A DNA stretch of 64,000 bases, from positions 2,542,001-2,606,000 of the forward strand of contig NZ_MOAL01000004.1 in assembly GCF_003731765.1 (NCBI RefSeq), given 5' to 3'. The translations under genes and the position numbers were made by a program. Under the pieces are notes generated by a model. The model searched no databases. It was not told the origin of the DNA and saw only the letters and a program-made list of their open reading frames with translations. Below, in pieces: positions 17,814 through 26,049 of the stretch. The DNA is from Pseudomonas chlororaphis (GTDB lineage: Bacteria > Pseudomonadota > Gammaproteobacteria > Pseudomonadales > Pseudomonadaceae). Position 1 is the stretch's first letter. Each line of letters begins with the position of its first letter.

Positions 17814-18976
17814 CGGCTGCACTCCAGGGGGGTCCACTTGGCATCGCTGCTGTGACTGGCGATGGCCGCTTCGATAAAGGCCATGCCACGCAGGCCCACC
17901 TCGATCCCCGGCACACCCGGCACGGTGTGGCCTTTGACCTCACCGCGAATGGCCTGGGCAAAATCGCCATACAGATTGGCCATGGCTTCCAGGTAGCCTT
18001 CGGGATGGCCGGCGGGCAAGCGCATACGCTGGGTCGCGGCCTCGCACAACCACGGCTGCCCGGTGCCGGAACGCAAGACGCGCATGGGTTGGTCCAATGA
18101 GCGATGAATCAGGCTGGCGGGTTGTTCCTGGCGCCACTCGAGGCCGCCCTTGTCGCCGTAGACCCGAATGCTCAGCGGGTTCTCTTCCCCCGCGCAGACC
18201 TGGCTGGCGACCAGCACGCCACTGGCGCCCTGCTCCATCTTCAGCAGCATGGCGGCGTCGTCATCCAGCTGCCGGCCTTCGATGTGCACGCCCAGGCTGG
18301 CGCACAGGTGGGTGACGGCTTGATCGGCCACGAACTCCGCCAGGGAAAAGGCATGGGTGCCGATATCGCCGATGCAGCCGCCCAACCCGGACAATGCCGG
18401 CTGCCCCCGCCACTCGGCCTGCTTGTTGCCCTGCCCGGCCACATCCTGGCTGAGCCAGCCTTGGGGATATTCCACCAGCACCTTGCGCACCGCGCCGATC
18501 ACGCCACTGCGCACCATCTCCCGCGCTTGCCAGACCATGGGGTAGCCGAGGTAAGTGTGGGCCAGGCCATAGAGCCCGGTGCTGCTGTGCAAGCGGGTTT
18601 TCAGGGCCTGCAGCTCAGCCAGGTTCAAGGCCGCGGGCTTCTCGCTGAACACATGAAAACCGGCGGCCAACGCTTCGCTGGCCACCGGTGCGTGAAGATG
18701 ATTGGGGGTGACAATCACCAGCAGTTCCATGCGCTGCTCGGCCGGCAGCGCGCGCTCGGCCTCCAGCATCGATCGCCACGTGCTGTAGCAGCGTGATGGC
18801 GCTAGGCCCAGGTAGCTGCCCGTGCGCAGGTTGTTCTGTGCGTCGCGGCTGAACGCACCGCAGACCAGCTCGAAGCGCCCATCGAGGCCCGCTGCCTGGC
18901 GATGCGCCTGGGCGATAAACGAGCCCTCACCCCCACCGACAAAGCCCATTCTTATTTTGGGTATCACTGTGTTCAT
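17810..18976 (-). CDS. Gfo/Idh/MocA family NAD(P)-dependent sugar dehydrogenase
   Basis: 388 residues from ATG 18976; the frame continues upstream through the operator region but that part is not coding-like. The N-terminal Rossmann motif is RMGFVGGGEGSFIAQAH. The catalytic-region signature EKPAALNLAELQALKT carries the conserved EKP lysine, and the C-terminal domain contains GGCIGDIGTHAFSLAEF with the catalytic His. Such enzymes oxidise sugars, often at C3 of glucosides or on inositols. It is the first gene of the operon and is translationally coupled to the isomerase. The LacI operator lies about 50 bp upstream of its start. Confidence 0.9.
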   Translation of the reverse strand: MNTVIPKIRMGFVGGGEGSFIAQAHRQAAGLDGRFELVCGAFSRDAQNNLRTGSYLGLAPSRCYSTWRSMLEAERALPAEQRMELLVIVTPNHLHAPVASEALAAGFHVFSEKPAALNLAELQALKTRLHSSTGLYGLAHTYLGYPMVWQAREMVRSGVIGAVRKVLVEYPQGWLSQDVAGQGNKQAEWRGQPALSGLGGCIGDIGTHAFSLAEFVADQAVTHLCASLGVHIEGRQLDDDAAMLLKMEQGASGVLVASQVCAGEENPLSIRVYGDKGGLEWRQEQPASLIHRSLDQPMRVLRSGTGQPWLCEAATQRMRLPAGHPEGYLEAMANLYGDFAQAIRGEVKGHTVPGVPGIEVGLRGMAFIEAAIASHSSDAKWTPLECSR

Positions 18977-19023
18977 CACTGTTTTTCTCTGTTCGGGCCG
19001 GCTGAACGACGGGTTGAAGCCGG

Positions 19024-19041
19024 AATGTAACCGGTTACATT
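19024..19041. promoter_or_regulatory. LacI-family operator palindrome
   Basis: AATGTAACCGGTTACATT is a perfect 18-bp palindrome with a central CG, the usual form of LacI/GalR-family sites. It lies in the intergenic region between the divergent Gfo/Idh operon (start 18976) and the LacI regulator (start near 19164), so one site could control both. Confidence 0.8.
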
Positions 19042-19163
19042 TGAGCGGAAATCTATGCGCTGTGACGCAGGCTGTCAAATACTCGATCGCCCCTCGCAAG
19101 GATTTCAGCGCAGACGGACCTGCTGTAAGCTCGCCCGACCCATAGTTTGAAGATGAGGTGGTT

Positions 19164-20162
19164 TTGTCCAATATTCGTGAAGTCGCCCGGCTCGCCGGCG
19201 TCTCGGTGGCCACTGTATCGCGCACCCTGAAATCACCCGAATGCGTGCGCCAGGCCACTCGGGACAAGGTCAATGCCGCCGTCGAGCAAGCCGGTTATCG
19301 CCCCAACCTGATGGCGGTGCAGTTCCGCTCGCGGCGCACCGCCAACCTGGTGATCCTGGTTCCGAAAATTGCCAACACCTTTTTTGCCCGCGTGATCAGC
19401 GGTGCCCAACAGGCCGCCCAGGCCGCCGGGTACCGACTGCTGCTGTGCGACACCCAAGGCCGCGAAGACATCGAGCGTGAGTTTGCCGAACTGGTCTATG
19501 CCCACCAGGCCGATGGCGTGATCCAGTTGCGCGCCTTCGACCCCTTCCCTGCCGACAGCCTTGAGACCCCGCCCATGGTCAACGCCTGCGAAGTGATCAA
19601 GGGTGGGCGCCACCCCACCATCAGCCTCGACAACCATGCCGCCGCCCAGGCAATGACTGAACACCTGATCAGTCTGGGCCATCGGCGGATCGGCCTGATC
19701 AAGGGCCCTCAAAGCAGTCCCCTGACCCAGGATCGGGTCGCGGGTTACCAGGCCGCCCTGGATCAGGCCGGCATCCCCAGCGACCCCACGATTATTTGCC
19801 ACGGCGACTTCAGTTTGCGCGCCGGCTACGACGGCGCCGCCACCCTGCTGACGATGCCGGACCGCCCGACCGCGCTGTTTTGTGAGAACGATGAGATGGC
19901 CATTGGTGCGCTCAAGCGCATCAAGGAAGCGGGCCTGCGCGTGCCCGAGGATATTTCGTTGGTGGGGTTCGATGACATTCCGCTGGCGCAGTACTGCGAC
20001 CCGCCGCTGACCACCATCGCCCAGCCCGCCGAGGGCTTTGGACGCAGGGCCGTGGAGATGCTGATCGACTTGATCGAAAAGAAAACCACGCCCCCGCAGC
20101 CGGTGATACTGCCGTTTGAACTGACGATCCGTAAAAGCTCGGCGCCCCCTTCAGCTCGATAG
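19164..20162 (+). CDS. LacI family transcriptional regulator
   Basis: About 332 residues. The N-terminal LacI helix-turn-helix is clear (IREVARLAGVSVATVSRTL), with the hinge-helix region reading VNAAVEQAGYRPNLMAVQFR. A periplasmic-binding-like effector domain follows (LVILVPKIANTFFARVISG, PTALFCENDEMAIGALK, SLVGFDDIPLAQYCDPPLTT). TTG 19164 is chosen because GAGGTG lies directly before it; an in-frame GTG at 19158 would overlap that site. It should repress the divergent sugar operon until a sugar or intermediate binds, and probably itself, through the palindrome at 19024. Confidence 0.92.
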   Translation: MSNIREVARLAGVSVATVSRTLKSPECVRQATRDKVNAAVEQAGYRPNLMAVQFRSRRTANLVILVPKIANTFFARVISGAQQAAQAAGYRLLLCDTQGREDIEREFAELVYAHQADGVIQLRAFDPFPADSLETPPMVNACEVIKGGRHPTISLDNHAAAQAMTEHLISLGHRRIGLIKGPQSSPLTQDRVAGYQAALDQAGIPSDPTIICHGDFSLRAGYDGAATLLTMPDRPTALFCENDEMAIGALKRIKEAGLRVPEDISLVGFDDIPLAQYCDPPLTTIAQPAEGFGRRAVEMLIDLIEKKTTPPQPVILPFELTIRKSSAPPSAR

Positions 20163-20192
20163 TCGGGCGCCCAGCCTCGATACCGGCGTGTG

Positions 20193-20819
20193 TCAGGCGC
20201 CCTGATGCTCCAGCGCCAGCGCGCGCTTCCAGCTGTCCAGGGCCGTCAGGCGTTGCAGGTAGGCCGCCAGATGGGGGTATTGCGCCCCCGCCCCCAGTTG
20301 CTCGACCACGGTGATGGCGACAAAGGCCAACATGAAATCGGCCCCGGACAAGGTGTTGCCGACGATAAAGGTTTTGTCCGCCAGCACGCTGTCGAGGAAG
20401 CCCAGGACCTTCTCAAATTCGGTCTGGGTGTAGCCGTCGAGAAACTTCAGCTGGGTGCCGGCATTGGCTTCGAACTGGGTGAAGACCTTGAGCAGCACCG
20501 GCACCATGGCCGAGCTTTCCGCAAAGTGAATCCATTGCAGGTATTGCAGGTATTCCGGCGAGCTGAACGCCGGCTCCAACTGGGGCGCGAAACGCCGAAT
20601 CAGGTACTCGACGATGGCGCCCGACTCCACCAGCACCTGCCCTTCGAATTCAATGACCGGGGATTTGCCCAGCGGGTGAATGCTTTTCAGGGAATCTGGA
20701 GCGAGATGAGTGGCCGCATCACGCTGATAGCGAACCAACGTGTAAGGCTGGTCGATCTCTTCCAGCAGCCACAGGATACGCAGGGAGCGCGACGCATTGA
20801 GATGGTGAAGTGTGATCAT
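20193..20819 (-). CDS. Glutathione S-transferase
   Basis: 208 residues with a thioredoxin-like N-terminal domain (MITLHHLNASRSLRILWLLEE, then HPLGKSPVIEFEGQVLVESGAIVEYL, which contains the conserved cis-Pro and the VES glutathione-binding turn) and a helical C-terminal domain. Ser10, Ser12 or Asn8 may be the catalytic residue, as in beta/GTT1-like bacterial enzymes. It would conjugate glutathione to electrophiles in the cytoplasm. It lies downstream of the DJ-1-like gene with a hairpin in between, so it may be expressed separately. Confidence 0.9.
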   Translation of the reverse strand: MITLHHLNASRSLRILWLLEEIDQPYTLVRYQRDAATHLAPDSLKSIHPLGKSPVIEFEGQVLVESGAIVEYLIRRFAPQLEPAFSSPEYLQYLQWIHFAESSAMVPVLLKVFTQFEANAGTQLKFLDGYTQTEFEKVLGFLDSVLADKTFIVGNTLSGADFMLAFVAITVVEQLGAGAQYPHLAAYLQRLTALDSWKRALALEHQGA

Positions 20820-20852
20820 GGTGGGTCTCGGTAATCAGGGAGAGGGCCCGTT

Positions 20853-20882
20853 GTGCCTGAACCCCTGGCGGGATTCAGGCAC
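20853..20882. terminator. Hairpin between DJ-1-like and GST genes
   Basis: A 9-bp perfect stem, GTGCCTGAA at 20853-20861 with TTCAGGCAC at 20874-20882, lies 10 bp beyond the DJ-1-like stop. No T tract follows on the minus strand, so termination would be weak or Rho-assisted. Confidence 0.45.
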
Positions 20883-20891
20883 GTCCGGCGG

Positions 20892-21569
20892 TTACTTCAA
20901 CTGAGCGACCAGGGCCTTGGCCACGCCTTCGGAACTGGCCGGGTTCTGGCCGGTGATCAGCGTGCCATCTTCGATCACAAAGGGAGCCCAGTCCGGCCCT
21001 TTTTCGTAATGCCCACCCAGGTTCTGGAACTCATCTTCAATCAGGAACGGCACGACATCGGTCAGCTCGACGGCCGCTTCCTCGCCGTTGGTGAACCCCG
21101 TGACGCGACGGCCTTTGATCAGCGGCGCGCCGTCGGCGGCCTTCACGTGACGCAGCGCCCCCGGGGCGTGGCAGACAAAGCCAATCGGCTTGCCGGCACG
21201 TTCGAAGGACTCGATCAGGCTGATGGACGTCTTCGACTCGGCCAGGTCCCACAGAGGGCCGTGCCCACCCGGGTAGAACACCGTGTCGAAGTCTTGCTCG
21301 CTGACCGTGTCGAGCTTGACGGTGTTGGCCAAGGCCTTCTGAGCCGCCGGGTCGGCGTTGAATCGGTGAGTCATTGCAGTCTGGAAGTCGGCCAGTTCGC
21401 TCTTCGGGTCCAGCGGTGGCTGGCCGCCCGCTGGCGAGGCCAGCACCACCTCGGCGCCGGCGTCCTTGAAGACGTAGTAAGGGGCGGCGAATTCTTCAAG
21501 CCAGAAGCCGGTTTTCAAGCCGGTGTCACCCAACTGATCGTGAGACGTGAGAACCATCAGGACTTTCAT
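20892..21569 (-). CDS. DJ-1/PfpI family protein (Hsp31-like)
   Basis: 225 residues. The nucleophile elbow reads GFVCHAPGAL, with Cys followed by His, as in Hsp31/YhbO-like glyoxalase III and chaperone members. The glycine-rich loop FYPGGHGPLWDL and the early Glu region (LEEFAAPYYVF) complete the site. GAGGAA precedes the ATG. Family members detoxify methylglyoxal or repair glycated proteins. Neighbouring GST and aldehyde dehydrogenase genes support an electrophile-detoxification role. Confidence 0.88.
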   Translation of the reverse strand: MKVLMVLTSHDQLGDTGLKTGFWLEEFAAPYYVFKDAGAEVVLASPAGGQPPLDPKSELADFQTAMTHRFNADPAAQKALANTVKLDTVSEQDFDTVFYPGGHGPLWDLAESKTSISLIESFERAGKPIGFVCHAPGALRHVKAADGAPLIKGRRVTGFTNGEEAAVELTDVVPFLIEDEFQNLGGHYEKGPDWAPFVIEDGTLITGQNPASSEGVAKALVAQLK

Positions 21570-21662
21570 TGCATATTCCTCATTGCCGGATTTTGGCCTT
21601 TGGCGACTCGTTCTGCCGTGGGCATGTTCATGGGTTTCAATAGGTGTTGCCGGCTGGTTCGA

Positions 21663-23081
21663 CTAGCCGTTGAAGAACGCCTCCAAGGCCGGAGCCTTAT
21701 CCCCGTAAGGCGCACGCAAACGCAGGTTGGAAGCACCGTCCTGGCTCTGCACCACCACCGGTTTGGCGTGGGTAAAACGCCGGAAACCGTGGATGCCGTG
21801 GTAAGCGCCCATGCCCGAAGCGCCGACCCCGCCGAACGGCAAGCTGTCGATCGAGGCGTGGGTCATGACATCGTTGATCACCAGGCCGCCAGAAGTGGTT
21901 TGACGCATGAACTGCTGCTGGCGTTCCAGGTGATCGCCGAAGTAGTACGCCGCCAGAGGACGCGGGTGGGCGTTGATGTAGGCAATCGCCTCGTCGGCCG
22001 TACGGTAGGTTTTTACCGGAAGCAGCGGCCCGAAGATCTCTTCCTGCATGATGGCCATGTCATCGGTCACATCGAGCACCAGGTGCGGGGCAATCTTGCG
22101 GGATTTCCCATCAAACGCCGGTTCGCTGCCCGGCGCCAGATTGATCAGCGTCGCGCCCTTCTGCTCGGCATCCGTCAACAGGCCGACCAGCCGATCAAAA
22201 TGACGTTCACTGATGATCGAGGTGTATTCCGGGTTGCTGATCAGGGTGGGGAAGCTCTGGGCGATGAAGTCCTTGCTGAACGTCGCCAACGACGCCTGCT
22301 GCTCTGGCGTCACCATCAGGTAGTCCGGCGACAGGCAGATCTGCCCGGCATTGAAGGTTTTGATGGTGAGTGTGCGCTCGACCGCGGTGCGCAGGTCAAA
22401 ATCCTCGGCCACCACCACTGGAGACTTGCCACCCAGTTCGAGCGTGACCGGCACCAGGTTCTCGGCCGCCGCCCGCATAACATGGCGACCCACGCTGGTG
22501 CTGCCGGTGAACACCAGGTGATCGAAGGGTAACTCGCTAAATGCAGCCCCCACACCGGCATCCCCCAAGACCACGGTCAGCTCGACGGGGTCGAAGTAGC
22601 CAGCGATCAGTTCGGCCAGCAGTTCGGAGGTTTTAGGCGTCAGCTCCGACGGCTTGAGCATGGCGGTATTGCCCGCGGCAAACACACCCGCCAACGGCCC
22701 GAAGGCCAAATTGATCGGAAAGTTCCAGGGGCTGATAACCCCGACCACACCCAATGGCTGCTGCTCGATCCAGGCCTGCATGCCAGGGCCGGGGCTTTCG
22801 ACCGACTCAGGCTGCATCCACTGCTCCACGTGCTCGGCGGAGTCCTCCAGCATTTTTACCGTGGTGGCCATGTCGGCAAGCATCGACTGATAAACACTGC
22901 GGTTGCCGAAGTCGGCGCTGATGGCGGCACTGATCTTCGACTGGTTTTCGCGGATCAGCCGTGCGGCGCGCAACAGTCGGTCTTTTCGAACGCTCGCAGC
23001 GGCGGGCCCGGCGGCCAGGTGCGCACGCTTCATGGTGCGCAAAATAACCTGCAGATCATCGCGGGTGGGCTGGTAACTCAT
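21663..23081 (-). CDS. calB: Coniferyl-aldehyde-type NAD(P)+ aldehyde dehydrogenase
   Basis: 472 residues from ATG 23081, preceded by AGGAG at 7 nt. Features of the aldehyde dehydrogenase superfamily are present: GVVGVISPWNFPINLAFGPL (cofactor-loop Asn), TLELGGKSPVVV (general base Glu) and TFNAGQICLSPDY (catalytic Cys). The compact length, the N-terminus and the C-terminal SFPFGG-type segment (SLPFGGVGASGMGAYHG) resemble coniferyl aldehyde dehydrogenases of Pseudomonas, which oxidise coniferaldehyde to ferulate. The divergent LysR gene at 23252 is its likely regulator. The substrate is inferred by family resemblance only. Confidence 0.85.
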   Translation of the reverse strand: MSYQPTRDDLQVILRTMKRAHLAAGPAAASVRKDRLLRAARLIRENQSKISAAISADFGNRSVYQSMLADMATTVKMLEDSAEHVEQWMQPESVESPGPGMQAWIEQQPLGVVGVISPWNFPINLAFGPLAGVFAAGNTAMLKPSELTPKTSELLAELIAGYFDPVELTVVLGDAGVGAAFSELPFDHLVFTGSTSVGRHVMRAAAENLVPVTLELGGKSPVVVAEDFDLRTAVERTLTIKTFNAGQICLSPDYLMVTPEQQASLATFSKDFIAQSFPTLISNPEYTSIISERHFDRLVGLLTDAEQKGATLINLAPGSEPAFDGKSRKIAPHLVLDVTDDMAIMQEEIFGPLLPVKTYRTADEAIAYINAHPRPLAAYYFGDHLERQQQFMRQTTSGGLVINDVMTHASIDSLPFGGVGASGMGAYHGIHGFRRFTHAKPVVVQSQDGASNLRLRAPYGDKAPALEAFFNG

Positions 23082-23251
23082 CTCTGTTCTCCTAAGCAAC
23101 ATGGCCTGGGTGAAGGGGGAGGCAGCGCGGGCGGCGCCTCGTTGGGCCACTCACCGCTGCGTTCAAAACGTGCCGCCATCTTAGGGAGCTGGCACCCGAG
23201 CGAATAGACAGGGTATTTTGGGGCTCGCATAAATAATTTTATGGGTCACAC

Positions 23252-24166
23252 ATGTCACTTGTACGACTGAGAACCTTTGTAGAGGTCTATCGGCAACGCT
23301 CGATCAGCGGCGCCGCCCGCACGCTCAACCTCACGCAACCTGCAGTGTCTCAGCATATTTCCGGTCTTGAGGCCGCCATCGGCAGGAGCTTGTTCAACCG
23401 CCAGGCCCGGGGCGTTGAGCCCACGGCTGCGGCTAAAGAACTGGCCGCGGACATAGGCGACAAGCTGGATGAAGCGGAAACCGCACTCGCCTCTGCCAGG
23501 GCCCGCTCCGTGGAACTGGCCGGGGCCTTGCAGATCATTGGCCACGGCGACTTTCTGGCTGAAGTGGTGTCCAGGCAACTCAAGCCGCTGCTGGAAGAAG
23601 GCATCCGCATACGCATGCAAAGTGGCAACCACGATTTGATTTGCCGGCTGTTGATGGATGGCGATTGCGATCTTGGGGTCTCCGCCGCCGCCCCCGACAA
23701 CCCTCGCCTTCGCAGCGAACTGCTGTACACCGACGACGTCATTGCGGTGGCCGCGCCGGAAGTGGTGGCACGCTTGATTGCGGCCAAGCATTTTGTCAGC
23801 GCACTCGAGGCCGAACCCATCCTGGCCTACAGCCTTGAGCTGCCGCTGATCGACGCTTGGCTGGCCATCAACCAGATTGAAATGAAAACCTCGATGCCAG
23901 CAATGGTCGGGCAAGACCTGCGAACCTTGCGCACGCTGCTGATCGATGGCTGTGGCTGGAGCACCCTCCCCGCCTACCTGTGCCGGCCCTGCATTGCTCG
24001 GGGCGAGCTTCAGGAAATCCCTGCGCCGGTGGGCCACTCAAGCCGAGACTATCACTTGATCTGGACCCCAAGCGCCTTGCGCCAACCACGCGTGGCCCAT
24101 GCCAGGCAGGCACTGCTGTGGCGACTCAGAGGCTGTCGGCGCGAGGCTGGGGCGCCGGAGTCCTAA
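23252..24166 (+). CDS. LysR family transcriptional regulator
   Basis: 304 residues with an N-terminal winged helix-turn-helix (SISGAARTLNLTQPAVSQHI) and a substrate-binding domain. It is divergent from the aldehyde dehydrogenase gene across 170 bp, the classic LysR arrangement, so it probably controls that gene. The effector is unknown; an aromatic aldehyde would be logical. Confidence 0.9.
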   Translation: MSLVRLRTFVEVYRQRSISGAARTLNLTQPAVSQHISGLEAAIGRSLFNRQARGVEPTAAAKELAADIGDKLDEAETALASARARSVELAGALQIIGHGDFLAEVVSRQLKPLLEEGIRIRMQSGNHDLICRLLMDGDCDLGVSAAAPDNPRLRSELLYTDDVIAVAAPEVVARLIAAKHFVSALEAEPILAYSLELPLIDAWLAINQIEMKTSMPAMVGQDLRTLRTLLIDGCGWSTLPAYLCRPCIARGELQEIPAPVGHSSRDYHLIWTPSALRQPRVAHARQALLWRLRGCRREAGAPES

Positions 24167-24284
24167 GCACAGATTCACGCCGCGAGCGATCTTGTCTGCC
24201 CGCCTCCAGCGCAGCCTGAAACGGCAGGGTAAAAACTCTGAGGGCGGTGGCGGTCATGCAGACGACCTGGCGAACGACCGGCAC

Positions 24285-24839
24285 TCAGCGCTTCAGTGCG
24301 GGCAGCATGCCCTTGAGGATGTCGTCCTTATCGACAACGTGGTGTTTGAGCGCCACCAGCGCATGGCCGCCCACCAAAGCGCCGCAAAACCATGCGGTCC
24401 AGGTATGCACGAGCTTGGCAAGATCATAGAGATCGGGATTGGGCACCACCAATGGCGGTAAAACAAACAGGCCGGCGACCAGAATGGGTTTATCGGCCAC
24501 CGAACTCCAGTACCAGCCCGACAGCGGCAACGCCATCAGCGCCAGCGCATACAGCAGCACATGCCCCAGCGCTGCCCCGCGCTTCATCAATGGGCTCATG
24601 CTGGCCGGCAAGGCGGGTGGGCGCTTTATCAGCCGCCAGAACACCCGCAGCACAATCAGAAACAGCAAGGTACTGGCTGCCGCCTTGTGCAGAAACGTCA
24701 GCTCATGATGTGGGTTCAGTTCCTCACGCCAATGGCTGGCCAGAATGCCCACGCACCAACTGCCTATCCAAATCAAGGCCATGCCCCAATGCAACCACTT
24801 GGCAGTGCCGGTATAGCCGTCGGTTTTTGCTACCGTCAT
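24285..24839 (-). CDS. Cytochrome b561 family protein
   Basis: 184 residues from ATG 24839 with four membrane helices. Heme-ligand histidines are seen in GTAKWLHWGMALIWIG and LTFLHKAAASTLLFL, with further His in LVHTWTAWFCGALVGGHALVALKHHVV. The family sits in the inner membrane and passes electrons to or from quinol, for example as a superoxide oxidase (CybB). It is convergent with the LysR gene. No linked partner is evident. Confidence 0.9.
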   Translation of the reverse strand: MTVAKTDGYTGTAKWLHWGMALIWIGSWCVGILASHWREELNPHHELTFLHKAAASTLLFLIVLRVFWRLIKRPPALPASMSPLMKRGAALGHVLLYALALMALPLSGWYWSSVADKPILVAGLFVLPPLVVPNPDLYDLAKLVHTWTAWFCGALVGGHALVALKHHVVDKDDILKGMLPALKR

Positions 24840-25004
24840 CGTTTCATCCCTACGTTCGAAATACCTGATGCGTTCCACGAGATACGCGCGCAGCGGGATG
24901 CTATAGGGCTTTTCAGCAGGGATAAACGCCGCAAAAATCGCTGCTGTGTAGAGAAAATTTCTACTGTTTTGCCTACAGCACCGGGCGCTGCGCGCGACTT
25001 ATCG

Positions 25005-25928
25005 TTAAAGGGGAATGGTCAGCTTGACCCAGTAGGCCTCCCCTTCGGGACGATTCCTCACCTCACTCTCTTTCTGCCATTTTGCGGTCACGAACCAGCC
25101 GGAATCGCTGGCGTACTTGATCGAAGGGCCGATGGCAACTGCACGCCCCTTGTTGTCCTCCACGCGGTCACCGTCTTGACGATCATCGGTGGTCTGGCGG
25201 TAAACGTAGCCGCCGACCCCGACCACCCAACCATTGCCCAAGCCCCAGCCCAGGGAATAATCGGCATGCAGCTCCTGGCCAGAACGGTAGTCGGTGGCGT
25301 TATTGCGCAGGTTGAAGTCATACATGATCTTGATATCGGCATTCACCCCCACCGGATCGACATATGAAAACGCCGCCACCGGTTCAAACGCCCAATAATT
25401 GCGGCCGATGTTGGCCAGGTCGCCCCGATCGTATCGTCCGGTGGGGGCGAAGATGTCCAGCGCGTAGATGGCGTGGAATTTATCGCTGTAGTGATAGCCC
25501 AGTGACGGGCCAAAGATAATGTCCCCCAGGCCGGTTTTCTTCTGATGCTGGTCGTTGACCTCCACCCGCAAATCCACCAGCGGCACGTTGAGATGAAACG
25601 CCAGCGCGCCGTCGAGGATTTTTTGTTCGGTCACCCAGATCAACCGGGGAGCAATCACATCGGCGCTCAGGTGAAAGTCATCGACCGCCCGTTTGCCCTG
25701 ATTATCGAGAAGACGGTCGGCGCGATAGCTTTGCGCAAACACTTGCGCATAAAAACCGGGCGGCGGCATGGCGCCGGTCATGAAGTTTTCCGCCCCCATG
25801 GGGTACGACGACCCACCGCCCTCGGTGGCGTGGACAGCGGGCAGAAACATCGCCAGCGCGCAGCCGGCGGTCAGACCGGAAATATTTCGCAGGGCATTTA
25901 CAGCGGCAACGGTTTTTTTATTATTCAT
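25005..25928 (-). CDS. Outer-membrane MetA-pathway (SphA-like) protein
   Basis: About 307 residues from ATG 25928 (ATG 25940 is an alternative; neither has a clear ribosome site). A signal peptide (GLTAGCALAMFLPAVHA) is followed by a beta-rich chain typical of the phenol-degradation MetA family of small outer-membrane channels: GAENFMTGAMPPPGFYAQVF near the N-terminus and a C-terminus of WVKLTIPL. Members are found with aromatic catabolic genes and are thought to help hydrophobic aromatics cross the outer membrane. It lies 121 bp after the aldehyde dehydrogenase in the same direction and is likely the last gene of the salicylate cluster. Confidence 0.85.
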   Translation of the reverse strand: MNNKKTVAAVNALRNISGLTAGCALAMFLPAVHATEGGGSSYPMGAENFMTGAMPPPGFYAQVFAQSYRADRLLDNQGKRAVDDFHLSADVIAPRLIWVTEQKILDGALAFHLNVPLVDLRVEVNDQHQKKTGLGDIIFGPSLGYHYSDKFHAIYALDIFAPTGRYDRGDLANIGRNYWAFEPVAAFSYVDPVGVNADIKIMYDFNLRNNATDYRSGQELHADYSLGWGLGNGWVVGVGGYVYRQTTDDRQDGDRVEDNKGRAVAIGPSIKYASDSGWFVTAKWQKESEVRNRPEGEAYWVKLTIPL

Positions 25929-26049
25929 TGTGGCAACCATGGGTGCATTGAGAATTCGCAGGCAGCACCGGGCGCGACACCCGGAGTGCCGTGATACAGC
26001 GTTAAATATCGGGAACCGGCTCCGCAGAGCCGGCTTTAGTGCCCTGGTG

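Noticed and set aside
20853..22532. Rightward open frame of 559 codons over the DJ-1-like and aldehyde dehydrogenase genes
   Set aside because: The opposite strand encodes two proteins with complete active-site motifs; this frame shows no domain and is rich in Arg, Gln and His.
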